Source: Legionellaceae bacterium UBA6148
GTDB lineage: Bacteria > Pseudomonadota > Gammaproteobacteria > Legionellales > Legionellaceae
Reading direction: 5' to 3'
Length of the DNA: 64,000 bases
Assembly: GCA_002423125.1 (NCBI GenBank)
Contig: DIUW01000055.1
Location: 308-64,307, forward strand
Shown here: positions 25,948 to 35,294 of the stretch, piece by piece
Layout of the letters: every line of letters begins with the position of its first letter
Numbering within the stretch: position 1 is the stretch's first letter
Program-made: the position numbers and the translations under genes
The notes under the pieces: generated by a model
The model's input: only the letters and a program-made list of their open reading frames with translations
Told to the model about the DNA's origin: nothing
Database searches by the model: none

Positions 25948-28611
25948 ATGTCCAATGACAACCCTAACGACATTGATCCATTGGAAACGCGAGAATGGTT
26001 GGATGCCTTACAATCAATACTATCGAATGATGGTCGTGAGCGAGCGTCTTTTCTACTTCAAGCCTTGATTCATAAAGCCAATGATGAAGGTGTTTCGATT
26101 GGTAGCTCGCTTCATTCGCCTTATCGAAATACCATAAAAACGTACGATGAAAAACCGATTCCTCCTGATGAGGGTGTGAATAAACGCATTAATGCGTTAA
26201 TTCGATGGAATGCGGTTGCGATGGTCTTGCGCGCAGGCAAGTATGCGTCCGAGTTGGGTGGGCATATTGCTTCTTATGCATCATCATCAACGCTTTATGA
26301 AGTCGGTTTTAATTATTTTTTCAAAGGCCCTAATGGTTCGAATGGGGGTGATCTGCTTTATATTCAAGGCCATTCTTCACCCGGTATTTATGCTCGCGCA
26401 TTTCTTGAGGGCAGGATTTCTGAAGAGCAGTTGAGTCAATTCAGACAGGAAGTGGATGGTGGTGGACTGTCTTCTTATCCGCATCCTTGGTTGATGGGAG
26501 ATTTTTGGCAATTCCCGACCGTATCGATGGGACTTGGGCCGTTACAAGCAATTTACCAGGCTCGTTTTTTAAAATACCTCGAAAATCGCGGATTAATTAA
26601 AACAGAGGGGCGGAAAGTCTGGGCATTTTTAGGCGATGGTGAAATGGACGAGCCAGAGTCACTGGGTGCATTGTCGATTGCCGCTCGCGAGAAATTAGAT
26701 AATTTGATTTTTGTCGTTAATTGTAATTTGCAGCGATTGGATGGTCCGGTTCGTGGAAATGGAAAAATTATTCAGGAATTAGAGGGAGTATTCCGAGGCG
26801 CTGGCTGGAATGTTATTAAGGTTATTTGGGGAAGCCGTTGGGATGCATTGTTTGCACAGGATAAAAATGGATTGATGCAAAAGCGCATGGAAGAGTGCGT
26901 CGACGGAGACTATCAAGCGTATAAAGCGAATAATGGTGCCTACGTGCGCGAACATTTTTTTGGTCAAAATCCAGAGTTGAAAAAACTAGTTGAACATATG
27001 ACGGATGATGAAATCTGGCGACTCAATCGCGGGGGTCATGATTCCCAGAAAGTGTACGCGGCTTACGCTCAGGCGGTTGAGCATAAAGGCCAACCAACGG
27101 TTATTTTGGCGAAGACAATCAAAGGTTATGGCATGGGGGCTGCGGGTGAAGGGATGAATATCACTCATCAACAGAAAAAAATGACCATCGATCAGCTCCG
27201 TGTTTTTCGCGATCGGTTTAGTATCCCTGTTAGCGACGATAAGATTGCGGATATCCCTTTTTATCGCCCCGATGATGATAGCCCCGAAATTAAATATTTG
27301 CATAAACAGCGTGACGCATTGGATGGATATTTGCCTTCTCGACATTCTGACTTTGAGCCATTAGCGATACCTGATTTATCGGCTTTTTCGGCGATAACCA
27401 AAGGTCTTGGAGAGCGTGAGCTATCAACTACGATGGCGTTTGTACGTATTCTTGCTGTGCTATTGAAGGATAAGGCGATTGGCTCGCGTATTGTTCCTAT
27501 TGTACCCGATGAATGCCGAACGTTTGGTATGGAAGGTTTGTTCCGTCAAATCGGAATCTATTCACCTGTGGGACAGCTTTATAAACCCGTCGATCATGAG
27601 CAAGTGATGTTTTATCGTGAAGCGAAAGATGGTCAAATGTTAAACGAGGGGATTAATGAAGCGGGAGCCTTTTGTTCTTGGATGGCGGCAGCAACATCCT
27701 ATAGTTCGAATAAATTACCGATGATCCCCTTTTATATTTATTATTCAATGTTTGGTTTCCAACGCATTGGTGATTTGGCATGGGCTGCAGGTGATATGCA
27801 AGCGCGTGGTTTCTTACTAGGTGGTACGGCGGGTCGAACGACACTTGCCGGCGAAGGGTTGCAGCATCAGGACGGCCATAGCCATATTATGTCATCAACG
27901 ATTCCGAACTGTATCAGCTACGATCCTACCTATGCATATGAGTTAGCCGTGATTATTCAAGATGGCATGCATCGCATGTTTGAAAATCAAGAAAACATTT
28001 TTTATTATATTACGGTGATGAATGAAAACTACCAACATCCAGATATGCCTGCCGGAGTTGAAGAGGGCATTATTAAAGGGATGTATTGCCTAAAGGAAAG
28101 CACTAAAAAATCTAAAAAACACGTACAGCTATTGGGCAGCGGAACCATTTTGCGTGAGGTCATTGAAGCCGCTCGTTTGTTAAACGATGATTATGATGTT
28201 CTGTCGGATATTTGGAGTGTGACGAGTTTCACCGAACTTCGTCGTGATGGTTTAGCCGTTGAACGTTATAACCGACTGAATCCCTCAAAGCCTCCACAAA
28301 AATCATATGTTAGTCAGCAACTAACGGGGCAACCTGGGCCCGTGATTGCCGCGACGGATTACATGCGTTTGTATGCCGATCAAATACGTCCTTTTATTGA
28401 TGTTCCTTACGTGACATTAGGCACGGATGGTTATGGTCGAAGTGATACGCGCGCCCAGTTACGCCATTTTTTTGAAATGGATGCCAAATATATTGTGATT
28501 GCGGCACTCGGTGCCTTGGTTGATTGCGGAGAGCTGCCCAAGTCAACGTTAGTTGACGCAATTAAACGCTTTAAAATTGATCCTGAAAAATTGGATCCGG
28601 CAACTTGTTGA
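25948..28611 (+). CDS. aceE: Pyruvate dehydrogenase E1 component, homodimeric
   Basis: Thiamine-diphosphate E1 of the pyruvate dehydrogenase complex: decarboxylates pyruvate and acetylates the E2 lipoyl group. 887 residues from the ATG at 25948, as expected for the homodimeric gammaproteobacterial type. The ThDP motif runs from FLGDGEMDEPES to VVNCNLQRLDGPVRGNGK (GDG...NCN), near residues 225-260. Other conserved blocks are SYPHPWLMGDFWQFPTVSMG and GRTTLAGEGLQHQDGHSH. GGAG at 25935-25938 lies 9 nt before this ATG; the ATG five codons upstream has no site. It is first gene of aceE-aceF-lpdA, with 7 nt to aceF. No pdhR is next to it. Confidence 0.95.
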   Translation: MSNDNPNDIDPLETREWLDALQSILSNDGRERASFLLQALIHKANDEGVSIGSSLHSPYRNTIKTYDEKPIPPDEGVNKRINALIRWNAVAMVLRAGKYASELGGHIASYASSSTLYEVGFNYFFKGPNGSNGGDLLYIQGHSSPGIYARAFLEGRISEEQLSQFRQEVDGGGLSSYPHPWLMGDFWQFPTVSMGLGPLQAIYQARFLKYLENRGLIKTEGRKVWAFLGDGEMDEPESLGALSIAAREKLDNLIFVVNCNLQRLDGPVRGNGKIIQELEGVFRGAGWNVIKVIWGSRWDALFAQDKNGLMQKRMEECVDGDYQAYKANNGAYVREHFFGQNPELKKLVEHMTDDEIWRLNRGGHDSQKVYAAYAQAVEHKGQPTVILAKTIKGYGMGAAGEGMNITHQQKKMTIDQLRVFRDRFSIPVSDDKIADIPFYRPDDDSPEIKYLHKQRDALDGYLPSRHSDFEPLAIPDLSAFSAITKGLGERELSTTMAFVRILAVLLKDKAIGSRIVPIVPDECRTFGMEGLFRQIGIYSPVGQLYKPVDHEQVMFYREAKDGQMLNEGINEAGAFCSWMAAATSYSSNKLPMIPFYIYYSMFGFQRIGDLAWAAGDMQARGFLLGGTAGRTTLAGEGLQHQDGHSHIMSSTIPNCISYDPTYAYELAVIIQDGMHRMFENQENIFYYITVMNENYQHPDMPAGVEEGIIKGMYCLKESTKKSKKHVQLLGSGTILREVIEAARLLNDDYDVLSDIWSVTSFTELRRDGLAVERYNRLNPSKPPQKSYVSQQLTGQPGPVIAATDYMRLYADQIRPFIDVPYVTLGTDGYGRSDTRAQLRHFFEMDAKYIVIAALGALVDCGELPKSTLVDAIKRFKIDPEKLDPATC

Positions 28612-28618
28612 GGGACTT

Positions 28619-29899
28619 ATGAGCGATAAAATAGACATAAAAATACCTGATGTTGGCGGTGCGACTGGTATTGATGTGATTGAAATATTTGTTAAAAAAG
28701 GGGATCAAATTGAAATTGATTCTCCATTAATTACTCTGGAATCAGATAAAGCAAGTATGGAAATCCCTTCGCCATCTGCCGGAACTGTTGATACGGTTCG
28801 ATTGAAATTAGGTGATAAAGTTTCAGAAGGTGATGTGATTCTTACATTGACCTTAGAGTCGAATAATGACGTGAAGGTAGCGCCTGTTCCATCAGAACGT
28901 GTCACAGAAACTGCGTCACCCATCGTTTTAGACGAGCCGAAAATTTCAACACCGCCTGTAGAGACAAGCAGCGCTTCCCCTTCAATTGACGCAGCACCTT
29001 CAGAAGCTTTCTACGCAGGTCCCGCTGTTCGTCGCCTTGCACATGAGTTGGGCTTGAATTTGGAAGACGTGCGCGGATCAGGTCGAAAATCGAGGGTTAC
29101 CAAAGAAGATGTTCAGCGTTATGTTAAACAAAAATTGAGCCAACCCACCGCTTCAAGTGGATTATCGATGCCGACAGCGCCGCAAATTGATTTTACTCAA
29201 TTTGGTGAGATTGAACTAAAGCCACTGAATAAAATTAAGCGAATAACCGGTGCCCATTTACATCGTTCATGGATAACCGTTCCGCATGTTACACAATTTG
29301 ATGAAGCAGATATTACGGATTTGGAAGCATTTAGAAAAGCGGAAGCAGCAAAGGCTCAATCAGCCGGTTATAAATTAACGGTCCTTGCATTTGTCTGTAA
29401 GGTTGTGAGTAAAGCCTTAGTTGCTTTTCCACAGTTCAATGCCTCGCTGGACGCTAAAGGTGAGAACTTGATATACAAGCAGTACGTTAACATTGGGATT
29501 GCGGTCGATACCCCAAATGGACTTGTAGTACCTGTTATAAAATCAGTCAATAGTTTATCTATTACTGACATTGCAAAAGAAATGGCTAGGTTAAGTGCTC
29601 GTGCGCGCGAAAAAGGCTTAACCCCTGCTGATATGAGTGGTGGTTGCTTCTCCATTTCAAGTTTAGGTGGAATTGGTGGCACGGCGTTCACTCCGATTGT
29701 CAATAGTCCTGAAGTTGCAATATTGGGGCTATCGCGCGCGAGTATTAAACCCGTGTATCAGTCAGGTGAATTTAAGCCTCGACTCATACTGCCGCTGTCA
29801 TTGTCTTATGATCATCGTGTTATTGATGGTGCAGAAGCCGCACATTTTACGCGGTTTTTGGCTGAACATTTGAGCGATATTCGACGAATTTTATTGTAG
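28619..29899 (+). CDS. aceF: Pyruvate dehydrogenase E2, dihydrolipoyl acetyltransferase
   Basis: E2 core of the pyruvate dehydrogenase complex; it transfers the acetyl group from lipoyl-lysine to CoA. 426 residues with a single N-terminal lipoyl domain (lipoyl Lys in ESDKASME near residue 43), a Ser/Pro/Thr-rich linker, a peripheral subunit-binding domain (AVRRLAHELGLNLEDVRGSG) near 135-170 and the catalytic acetyltransferase domain from about 200, with LSLSYDHRVIDGAEAAHF at the C-terminus (His and Asp catalytic). E. coli AceF has three lipoyl domains; one is common elsewhere. The ATG at 28619 was chosen over in-frame upstream codons because it follows aceE with GAGGG just before it. Confidence 0.95.
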   Translation: MSDKIDIKIPDVGGATGIDVIEIFVKKGDQIEIDSPLITLESDKASMEIPSPSAGTVDTVRLKLGDKVSEGDVILTLTLESNNDVKVAPVPSERVTETASPIVLDEPKISTPPVETSSASPSIDAAPSEAFYAGPAVRRLAHELGLNLEDVRGSGRKSRVTKEDVQRYVKQKLSQPTASSGLSMPTAPQIDFTQFGEIELKPLNKIKRITGAHLHRSWITVPHVTQFDEADITDLEAFRKAEAAKAQSAGYKLTVLAFVCKVVSKALVAFPQFNASLDAKGENLIYKQYVNIGIAVDTPNGLVVPVIKSVNSLSITDIAKEMARLSARAREKGLTPADMSGGCFSISSLGGIGGTAFTPIVNSPEVAILGLSRASIKPVYQSGEFKPRLILPLSLSYDHRVIDGAEAAHFTRFLAEHLSDIRRILL

Positions 29900-29911
29900 A
29901 GAGATTAAAAC

Positions 29912-31330
29912 ATGAGTAGACAAATTAAAACAGAAGTGGTTGTCATTGGTAGTGGCCCTGGTGGATACACTGCGGCATTTCGGGCAGCGGATTTAGGTAA
30001 AAAAGTGGTCTTAATTGAGCGGTTTGATAGTCTTGGTGGAGTGTGTCTGAATGTGGGTTGTATTCCATCGAAAGCCTTGCTTCATGTTGCAAAAATCGTT
30101 GATGAAGCTCATGAAATGGAATCACAAGGCGTAAGTTTTGGAAAACCAACGATTGATAGTAAAAAAATAGTCGCCTGGAAAAATTCTGTGGTCAGTAAAT
30201 TAACCGGCGGATTAAATGCGTTAGCGAAGCAGCGAAAAGTTGACATTTTGGTTGGCTATGCGAAATTCTCCGGTCCACATCAGCTTGTGGTTGGTGATGT
30301 CCAAGTCGAGTTTGAACAAGCCATTATTGCGGTTGGTAGTGAATCGGTCAATTTACCGTTTATACCAGAAGATCCTCGTATTTTTAGTTCGACGGGGGCT
30401 TTGGAATTGGCTGATATTAAAGGCAGCCTATTGGTATTGGGTGGTGGAATCATCGGTCTTGAAATGGCGACAGTTTATTCAGCACTGGGTGTTGATGTGA
30501 CAGTGGTTGAATTTATGGATCAGCTCATTCCGGGTGCTGATAATGATTTGGTGAGTGTTTTACAAAAACGAATGACGAAGAAGGGCGTAAAATTTCTTCT
30601 CAAAACAAAAGTTACTGCGGTTGATGCTAAACAAGACGGTATTTATGTTTCGATGGAAGGTCAACATACAACAGACAATCCGATGCGTTTTGATCAAGTC
30701 TTAGTTGCGGTTGGTCGAAAACCAAATGGTGGTGTGATTTCTGCTGAAAAAGCAGGCGTTAAAGTGGATGAGCGTGGATTTATTCCGGTTGATAATCAAC
30801 AACGAACGAACATTCCTCATATTTTTGCTATTGGTGACGTTGTTGGTCAACCGATGTTAGCTCATAAAGCAATCCCAGAAGGCAAAATCGCTGCCGAAGT
30901 CATTTGTGGTATGAAGCATTACTTTAATCCTAAGTGCATCGCGAGTGTTGCCTATACCGATCCTGAAATAGCCTGGGCAGGTTTAACTGAGCGTGATGCT
31001 AAAGCACAAGGAATTGCGTATGAAAAAGCGACGTTTCCTTGGGCTGCGAGTGGTCGAGCGCTCAGCATGGGGCGTGAAGAGGGGATGACGAAATTGCTGT
31101 TTTGCCCTACTACAAAACGTATTTTGGGTGCTGGCATCACGGGCGTTAATGCAGGCGATTTGATTGCAGAAACAGCCTTGGCAATTGAAATGGGTTGTGA
31201 TGTAGAGGATATCGCATTAACGATTCACCCTCATCCAACACTTTCTGAAACGATTGCTCAAGCCGCCGAAATGTTTGAAGGCACGATTACCGATTTGTAT
31301 TTGCCAAAGAAAAAAAAAACAAGTGCCTAA
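29912..31330 (+). CDS. lpdA: Dihydrolipoyl dehydrogenase (E3)
   Basis: FAD flavoprotein that reoxidises dihydrolipoamide with NAD+ in the pyruvate (and probably 2-oxoglutarate) dehydrogenase complexes. 472 residues. Motifs: FAD-binding GSGPGGYTAAFRAADLG at residue 12, the redox disulfide GGVCLNVGCIPSKALLH near residue 44, NAD-binding VLGGGIIGLEMATVYSALG near 177, second FAD site TNIPHIFAIGDVVG near 300, and the catalytic His-Glu in TIHPHPTLSE near 445. The ATG has a purine-rich GAGAG upstream, 12 nt after aceF. A family B hairpin follows the stop codon directly. Confidence 0.96.
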   Translation: MSRQIKTEVVVIGSGPGGYTAAFRAADLGKKVVLIERFDSLGGVCLNVGCIPSKALLHVAKIVDEAHEMESQGVSFGKPTIDSKKIVAWKNSVVSKLTGGLNALAKQRKVDILVGYAKFSGPHQLVVGDVQVEFEQAIIAVGSESVNLPFIPEDPRIFSSTGALELADIKGSLLVLGGGIIGLEMATVYSALGVDVTVVEFMDQLIPGADNDLVSVLQKRMTKKGVKFLLKTKVTAVDAKQDGIYVSMEGQHTTDNPMRFDQVLVAVGRKPNGGVISAEKAGVKVDERGFIPVDNQQRTNIPHIFAIGDVVGQPMLAHKAIPEGKIAAEVICGMKHYFNPKCIASVAYTDPEIAWAGLTERDAKAQGIAYEKATFPWAASGRALSMGREEGMTKLLFCPTTKRILGAGITGVNAGDLIAETALAIEMGCDVEDIALTIHPHPTLSETIAQAAEMFEGTITDLYLPKKKKTSA

Positions 31331-31334
31331 TCTA

Positions 31335-31388
31335 TTGGTGTCTGGACAAGGCCGCATGAAAAAAGACTCATGCGACCTTGTTCAAATA
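31335..31388. repeat. Family B hairpin, single copy after lpdA
   Basis: TTGGTGTCTGGACAAGG, loop AAAAAAGAC, then a 17-nt arm complementary but for two bases, ending TTCAAATAAA. It matches the half-element at 15651-15705 in head (GTCTGGACAA), loop (AAAAAGAC) and tail (CAAATAAA), while the stem body differs with compensating changes. It lies 5 bp after the lpdA stop and could serve as its terminator. Confidence 0.65.
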
Positions 31389-31424
31389 AAAAGCATCAAA
31401 CTGAAATATTCTTTATATTAATTT

Positions 31425-31727
31425 TCATAATATCGAAGCCTGTAATGATGGGATAGGTGCTTGACATATCAATTGACCTAATTGTGGGTTTTTAAAATCC
31501 TCAACACTCAAGGACGCCATCAGTCCAGCCCCAGATCCCAGTAACTCTACAATCTTTTGTATTGGCGACACTTCGTCCGAAAGTTCTTCATTAGATCGTT
31601 CATCCCCAGAAAGATGTTGTATGATAAGTCGACGATTAATCAAACGTACTATTTTTTGCTCCGCTGTTATCTGTGAAAATAAAAATAGGGTGTGAAAAGC
31701 ATAATGTTGCGAATTTAAATATTGCAC
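31425..31727 (-). CDS. Small hypothetical protein, doubtful
   Basis: A possible 100-residue protein of no recognised family. The N-terminal half is hydrophobic/aromatic then helical (FLFSQITAEQKIVRLINRRL), with an acidic patch (SGDERSNEELSDEVSP) and a Gly/Ala stretch (LLGSGAGLMASLSVEDF). It begins with GTG and has no visible ribosome site. It could be a fragment of a larger decayed effector gene. It lies opposite and upstream of the ankyrin-like gene. Confidence 0.3.
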   Translation of the reverse strand: MQYLNSQHYAFHTLFLFSQITAEQKIVRLINRRLIIQHLSGDERSNEELSDEVSPIQKIVELLGSGAGLMASLSVEDFKNPQLGQLICQAPIPSLQASIL

Positions 31728-32066
31728 TGCATCACTGCAATCCTCTAGTCTCGTTGACGTTGTTCAAATAATGATCTCCATATTGAGAACTGCTGGTGCG
31801 TAGGCGATGGAGATGAATTGTAAACACGCCCTATAATAAAATCATAAATTATTTGCAATAGCACCTCAGGTACCTCGGTACCCCGCAACATCAAGTAACT
31901 TATTCAAAATCCCCTCATCCGCCCTACGGGCACCTTAATTGCCGGGGTTGTCATCGTTTTCCAAAATGATTATATAAAAGGCATTTCGTGCGCAATATAG
32001 GATAGGTAATTTTAAATAGGAGGACGGCTTGTTATAATAAAATCATAAATTATTTTTGGAATTTTT
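31728..32066. other. Gene-free stretch with 23-bp direct repeat
   Basis: No gene is seen. TATAATAAAATCATAAATTA (first 20 of 23 bases) occurs at 31832-31854 and again at 32033-32055, just before the ankyrin-like start codon, 201 bp apart. Between them is CCCCTCATCCGCCCTACGGGCACC at 31911-31934 (a REP-like phrase common in many genomes), plus a KpnI-type palindrome near 31865-31882. At 31779-31795 is ATATTGAGAACTGCTGG, also found at 48.74 kb. The downstream direct-repeat copy overlaps the expected ribosome-binding/promoter zone of the next gene, suggesting an insertion that duplicated the target or the promoter. Confidence 0.5.
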
Positions 32067-35000
32067 ATGAGAGAAGAAAACCCAAACCCACTCCTTACAG
32101 AGGAAGAAAAAGAAATTGTTCGACACTTAAACGATTTTTTTTATGCTAAGACAGTGACGGGTTTTGCAAATCAGGAAGCGTGGGTGCACTCGGTTGGTGG
32201 TCTTACGTTAAAAAGGAGAAGCGAGAAACCGCCGTTTCGAAACAAGGAACTGCTTGAGGAAAAACCATTCAGAGTACGGCTGAATGCAGGGACTGGTCGG
32301 CTCGAAGTGCATGATGTGCGAGATAAGTCACAAAGCTTATATTTTCAAGAGAAGAAGGCTCGTCTTCAGAAAGGAGAGCCTCCGTTACCACCGCACCAAT
32401 CATGGACTTATTATGAACCGATGCACCAAGGATTTCGCCCGAATTTTTTCTCTCCAAACAATTTATCAGCACAACAACAAGAAGAAATCATTGGATTACG
32501 CGTAAGCCCTGAGGGGGCAAAACTGAACCGTCTTTTATTAACAGGAGCAGGTTCGCATAGCGTATTTTATGGGTTCTCCACAGAAAAAGAAGCAACCGAC
32601 TATATAAGATCCTTATCAAGCCGCCAATGGCCGCTTACTCTCGATGAACTCAAAACACATCAAAAGCAAGGGCGCTATAATGAAGCGATGTTGCGCGCCA
32701 GCTGGCATTGCGATGGTTCATCTCATGTACTGATTTATCCTCCCCGTGAGTCCTTATCTGGGAAATATGTCGCTATCCTGTATCGTTTAGATTTGGAAAA
32801 ATACCTGGAACGGCACAAAACGATTTATAAAAAAGCACCTTTTCATTGGTTCGATGGCTATACTGTGCCTATTTCATTTTGGGAAAATGGTCAGGAAGCG
32901 CCGCCAAAGCTTTATAGCCTTTATGAACAAGAAGAGGATTTAAAACGTCAACCAACAACACCGCGAGAAAAATTTTTGCGGTTTATGATCAATCGGATGC
33001 AAGGAAAATCGAACTCAGAAGAAGTGATAAGTGAACTCGCCTCTGCTTTAGAAAATAACCTCAAAGACCCACAAGCACTCGTCGATTTTTTTTCATTCAT
33101 GATGCTGTTAAGTCAACCCGCGTATGAATTTTATCTGCCACTGTGTGAAAAAATGGCGCCAGAAAAATGCTGGTCTTTTTTGTTGTCCATGGTTCAAAAT
33201 AATTTTCATTCGAAGCTCGCGCCATTAATGGAGGCGATGTTGGTGATTGATTTAAAGGAAGGCTTTGAGAAAAAACATGGAGAATTATTTCTTTCTTGTG
33301 TGCGGCATGACTTAATTCAAATCGTTGAAAAACTTCTTGATGCAGCCATCCAGCTGCAAGAGAAGAACGCCAGTGATACAACGCTCAAAGACATGCTGAT
33401 CGCAGGATTTCCGGACGAGGGCCCCGCCGCCTATGCTATTTGTTGGGCAGCAGCAAAAGGTCATACCGCGATCGTTGAAAAACTTCTTTTTGCGGCGATT
33501 CAGCTGCAAGAGAAGAACGGCGATGACATAACGCTCAAAGGCATGCTGATCGCAGGACATCCGGCCAACGGTCAAGCCTTTGCTATTCGCTTGGCAGCAG
33601 AAAAAGGTTATGTCGCAATCGTTGAAAAACTTCTTGATGCGGCGCTCCTGCTGCAAGAGAAGAACAACAGTGATACAACGCTTAAAGAGATGCTACTCGC
33701 AGATGCCCCAAACAATGGCCAAGCTCATGCTCTTCGCTGGGCAGCAGAAAAAGGTCATACCGCAATCGTTGAAAAACTTCTTTTTGCGGCGATTCAGCTG
33801 CAAGAGAATAATAGTCGTGATACAACTATCAAAGAAATGCTGCTCGCAGGAACTCCAGTCAATGGCCCTGCTTTTGCTATTCGCATGGCAGCAGACAAAG
33901 GTCATGCCGAGATCGTTGAAAAACTTCTTAATGCGGCGATTCAGCTGCAAAAGAAGGACAGCAGTGATACAACGCTCAAAGACATGTTGCTCGCAGGATT
34001 TCCGGGCAAAGGCCCAGCCAATGTTATTTGCTTGGCAGCAGAAGACGGTCATACCGCGATCGTTGAAAAACTTCTTGATGCGGCGATTCAGCTGCAAAAG
34101 AAGAACCGCAAAGACACAACGATCAAAAACATGCTGCTTGCAGGAATTTCAGGCGATGCCCCAGCTCTTGCTATTCGCATGGCAGCAGAAAATGGTCATA
34201 CCGCAATCGTTGAAAAACTTCTTTTTGCGGCGATTCAGCTGCAAAAGAAGAATCGCAAAGACACAACGCTCAAAGAGATGTTGCTCGCAGGATTTCCGGG
34301 CAAAGGTCAAGCCTATGTTATTCGCTTGACAGCAGAAAAAGGTCATACCGCAATCGTAGAAAAACTTCTTGATGCGGCGATTAAGCTGCAAGAGAAGAAC
34401 AACAGTGATACAACGCTCAAAGAGATGCTGCTCGCAGGATCTCCGAACAAAGGGCAAGCCTATGCTATTCGCTGGGCTGTAAAAAACGGTCATACCGAAA
34501 TCGTTGAAAAACTTCTTGATGCGGCGATTCAGTTGCAAAAGAAGAACCGCAAAGACACAACGCTCAAAGAGATGCTGCTCGCAGGATTTCCGGGCTATGG
34601 CCCAGCCAATGCTATTCGCTTGGCTGTAGAAAACGGTCATATTGCAATCGTTGAAAAGTTTCTTTCTGCGGCGCTCCAACTGCAAAAGAAGGACAGCAGT
34701 GATACAACGCTTAAAGAGATGCTGCTCGCAGGAGCTCCGAACAAAGGGCAAGCTCATGCTATTTTCTATGCTGCACTAAAGGGTCATACCACCATCGTTG
34801 AAAAACTTCTTGATGCGGCGATTCAGCTACAAAAGAAGAAGCGCAAAGACACAACGCTTAAAGAGATGCTGCTCGCAGGAGCTCCGGGCAAAGGTCAATC
34901 CTTTGCTATTCGCTTCGCTGTAGAAAATGGTCATGTTTCAATCGTAGAAAAACTTCTTTCTGCGGCGATCCAGCAGCAAGAGAGGAATGGCGATGACACA

Positions 35001-35261
35001 ACGCTCAAAGACATGCTGCTCGCTGGATTTCCGAACGAAGGTCCAGCACGTTTTGCGGCAGCAAATGGTAATACCATAATCATAGAAAAACTTCTTTCTG
35101 CGGTAGAACGATCAAATACCTCCCAAAGAAATAAGGTCTTAGGTTTTTTTAGCTTGAACGCACGGAGAATGAGGGAGAATAATTTGGGTGCAGCAGCGCC
35201 TCTTCCTGATCTTTTGTCAGATCCAAAAGCAGAGGATAATTCGCCCACGATGGGAAAGTAA
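32067..35261 (+). CDS. Ankyrin-like repeat protein with 12 long repeats
   Basis: A 1064-residue cytosolic or secreted protein. Residues 1-290 form an unrecognised domain (blocks such as QEAWVHSVGGLTLKRR, GAGSHSVFYGFSTEKEATDY and ASWHCDGSSHVLIYPPRE). Residues 290-415 are helical. From about residue 418 to 1005 there are twelve repeats of 49 residues, consensus IVEKLLDAAIQLQ, then K-rich loop, DTTLKEMLLAGFP, then GQAYAIRLAAEKGHTA. The AIRLAAEKGHTAIVEKLL part is the classic ankyrin helix pair; the extra 16-18 residues insert another helix, so each unit is longer than the canonical 33. The C-terminal 50 residues are basic then acidic and probably disordered, a place where type IV secretion signals lie in Legionella/Coxiella effectors. 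Effector status is inferred. A weak ribosome site (GGA) precedes the ATG. Confidence 0.75.
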   Translation: MREENPNPLLTEEEKEIVRHLNDFFYAKTVTGFANQEAWVHSVGGLTLKRRSEKPPFRNKELLEEKPFRVRLNAGTGRLEVHDVRDKSQSLYFQEKKARLQKGEPPLPPHQSWTYYEPMHQGFRPNFFSPNNLSAQQQEEIIGLRVSPEGAKLNRLLLTGAGSHSVFYGFSTEKEATDYIRSLSSRQWPLTLDELKTHQKQGRYNEAMLRASWHCDGSSHVLIYPPRESLSGKYVAILYRLDLEKYLERHKTIYKKAPFHWFDGYTVPISFWENGQEAPPKLYSLYEQEEDLKRQPTTPREKFLRFMINRMQGKSNSEEVISELASALENNLKDPQALVDFFSFMMLLSQPAYEFYLPLCEKMAPEKCWSFLLSMVQNNFHSKLAPLMEAMLVIDLKEGFEKKHGELFLSCVRHDLIQIVEKLLDAAIQLQEKNASDTTLKDMLIAGFPDEGPAAYAICWAAAKGHTAIVEKLLFAAIQLQEKNGDDITLKGMLIAGHPANGQAFAIRLAAEKGYVAIVEKLLDAALLLQEKNNSDTTLKEMLLADAPNNGQAHALRWAAEKGHTAIVEKLLFAAIQLQENNSRDTTIKEMLLAGTPVNGPAFAIRMAADKGHAEIVEKLLNAAIQLQKKDSSDTTLKDMLLAGFPGKGPANVICLAAEDGHTAIVEKLLDAAIQLQKKNRKDTTIKNMLLAGISGDAPALAIRMAAENGHTAIVEKLLFAAIQLQKKNRKDTTLKEMLLAGFPGKGQAYVIRLTAEKGHTAIVEKLLDAAIKLQEKNNSDTTLKEMLLAGSPNKGQAYAIRWAVKNGHTEIVEKLLDAAIQLQKKNRKDTTLKEMLLAGFPGYGPANAIRLAVENGHIAIVEKFLSAALQLQKKDSSDTTLKEMLLAGAPNKGQAHAIFYAALKGHTTIVEKLLDAAIQLQKKKRKDTTLKEMLLAGAPGKGQSFAIRFAVENGHVSIVEKLLSAAIQQQERNGDDTTLKDMLLAGFPNEGPARFAAANGNTIIIEKLLSAVERSNTSQRNKVLGFFSLNARRMRENNLGAAAPLPDLLSDPKAEDNSPTMGK
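33321..35081 (+). repeat. Tandem array of twelve 147-bp units
   Basis: Within the ankyrin-like gene, ATCGTTGAAAAACTTCTT recurs every 147 bp (for example at 33471, 33618, 33765). The first unit is 150 bp and the last is shorter. Units are very similar in DNA and fall into loop variants: one encodes KKNRKDTT, another EKNNSDTT, another KKDSSDTT. The same variants reappear in non-adjacent units, as expected from unequal crossing-over or gene conversion. Reverse-strand frames stay open through the array purely because of this periodicity. Confidence 0.9.
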
Positions 35262-35294
35262 CAGGCTCAGTCATTGTTTCGCCAGATGTTCATA

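Noticed and set aside
33312..34757. Several open frames on the minus strand and one in another plus frame within the ankyrin-like gene
   Set aside because: They stay open because the 147-bp unit repeats in register. Their translations are periodic Lys/Phe/Cys-rich shadows of the coding strand.
33321..35081. Possible CRISPR array because of regular spacing
   Set aside because: The whole 147-bp unit is conserved and in frame. There are no short repeats with unique spacers.
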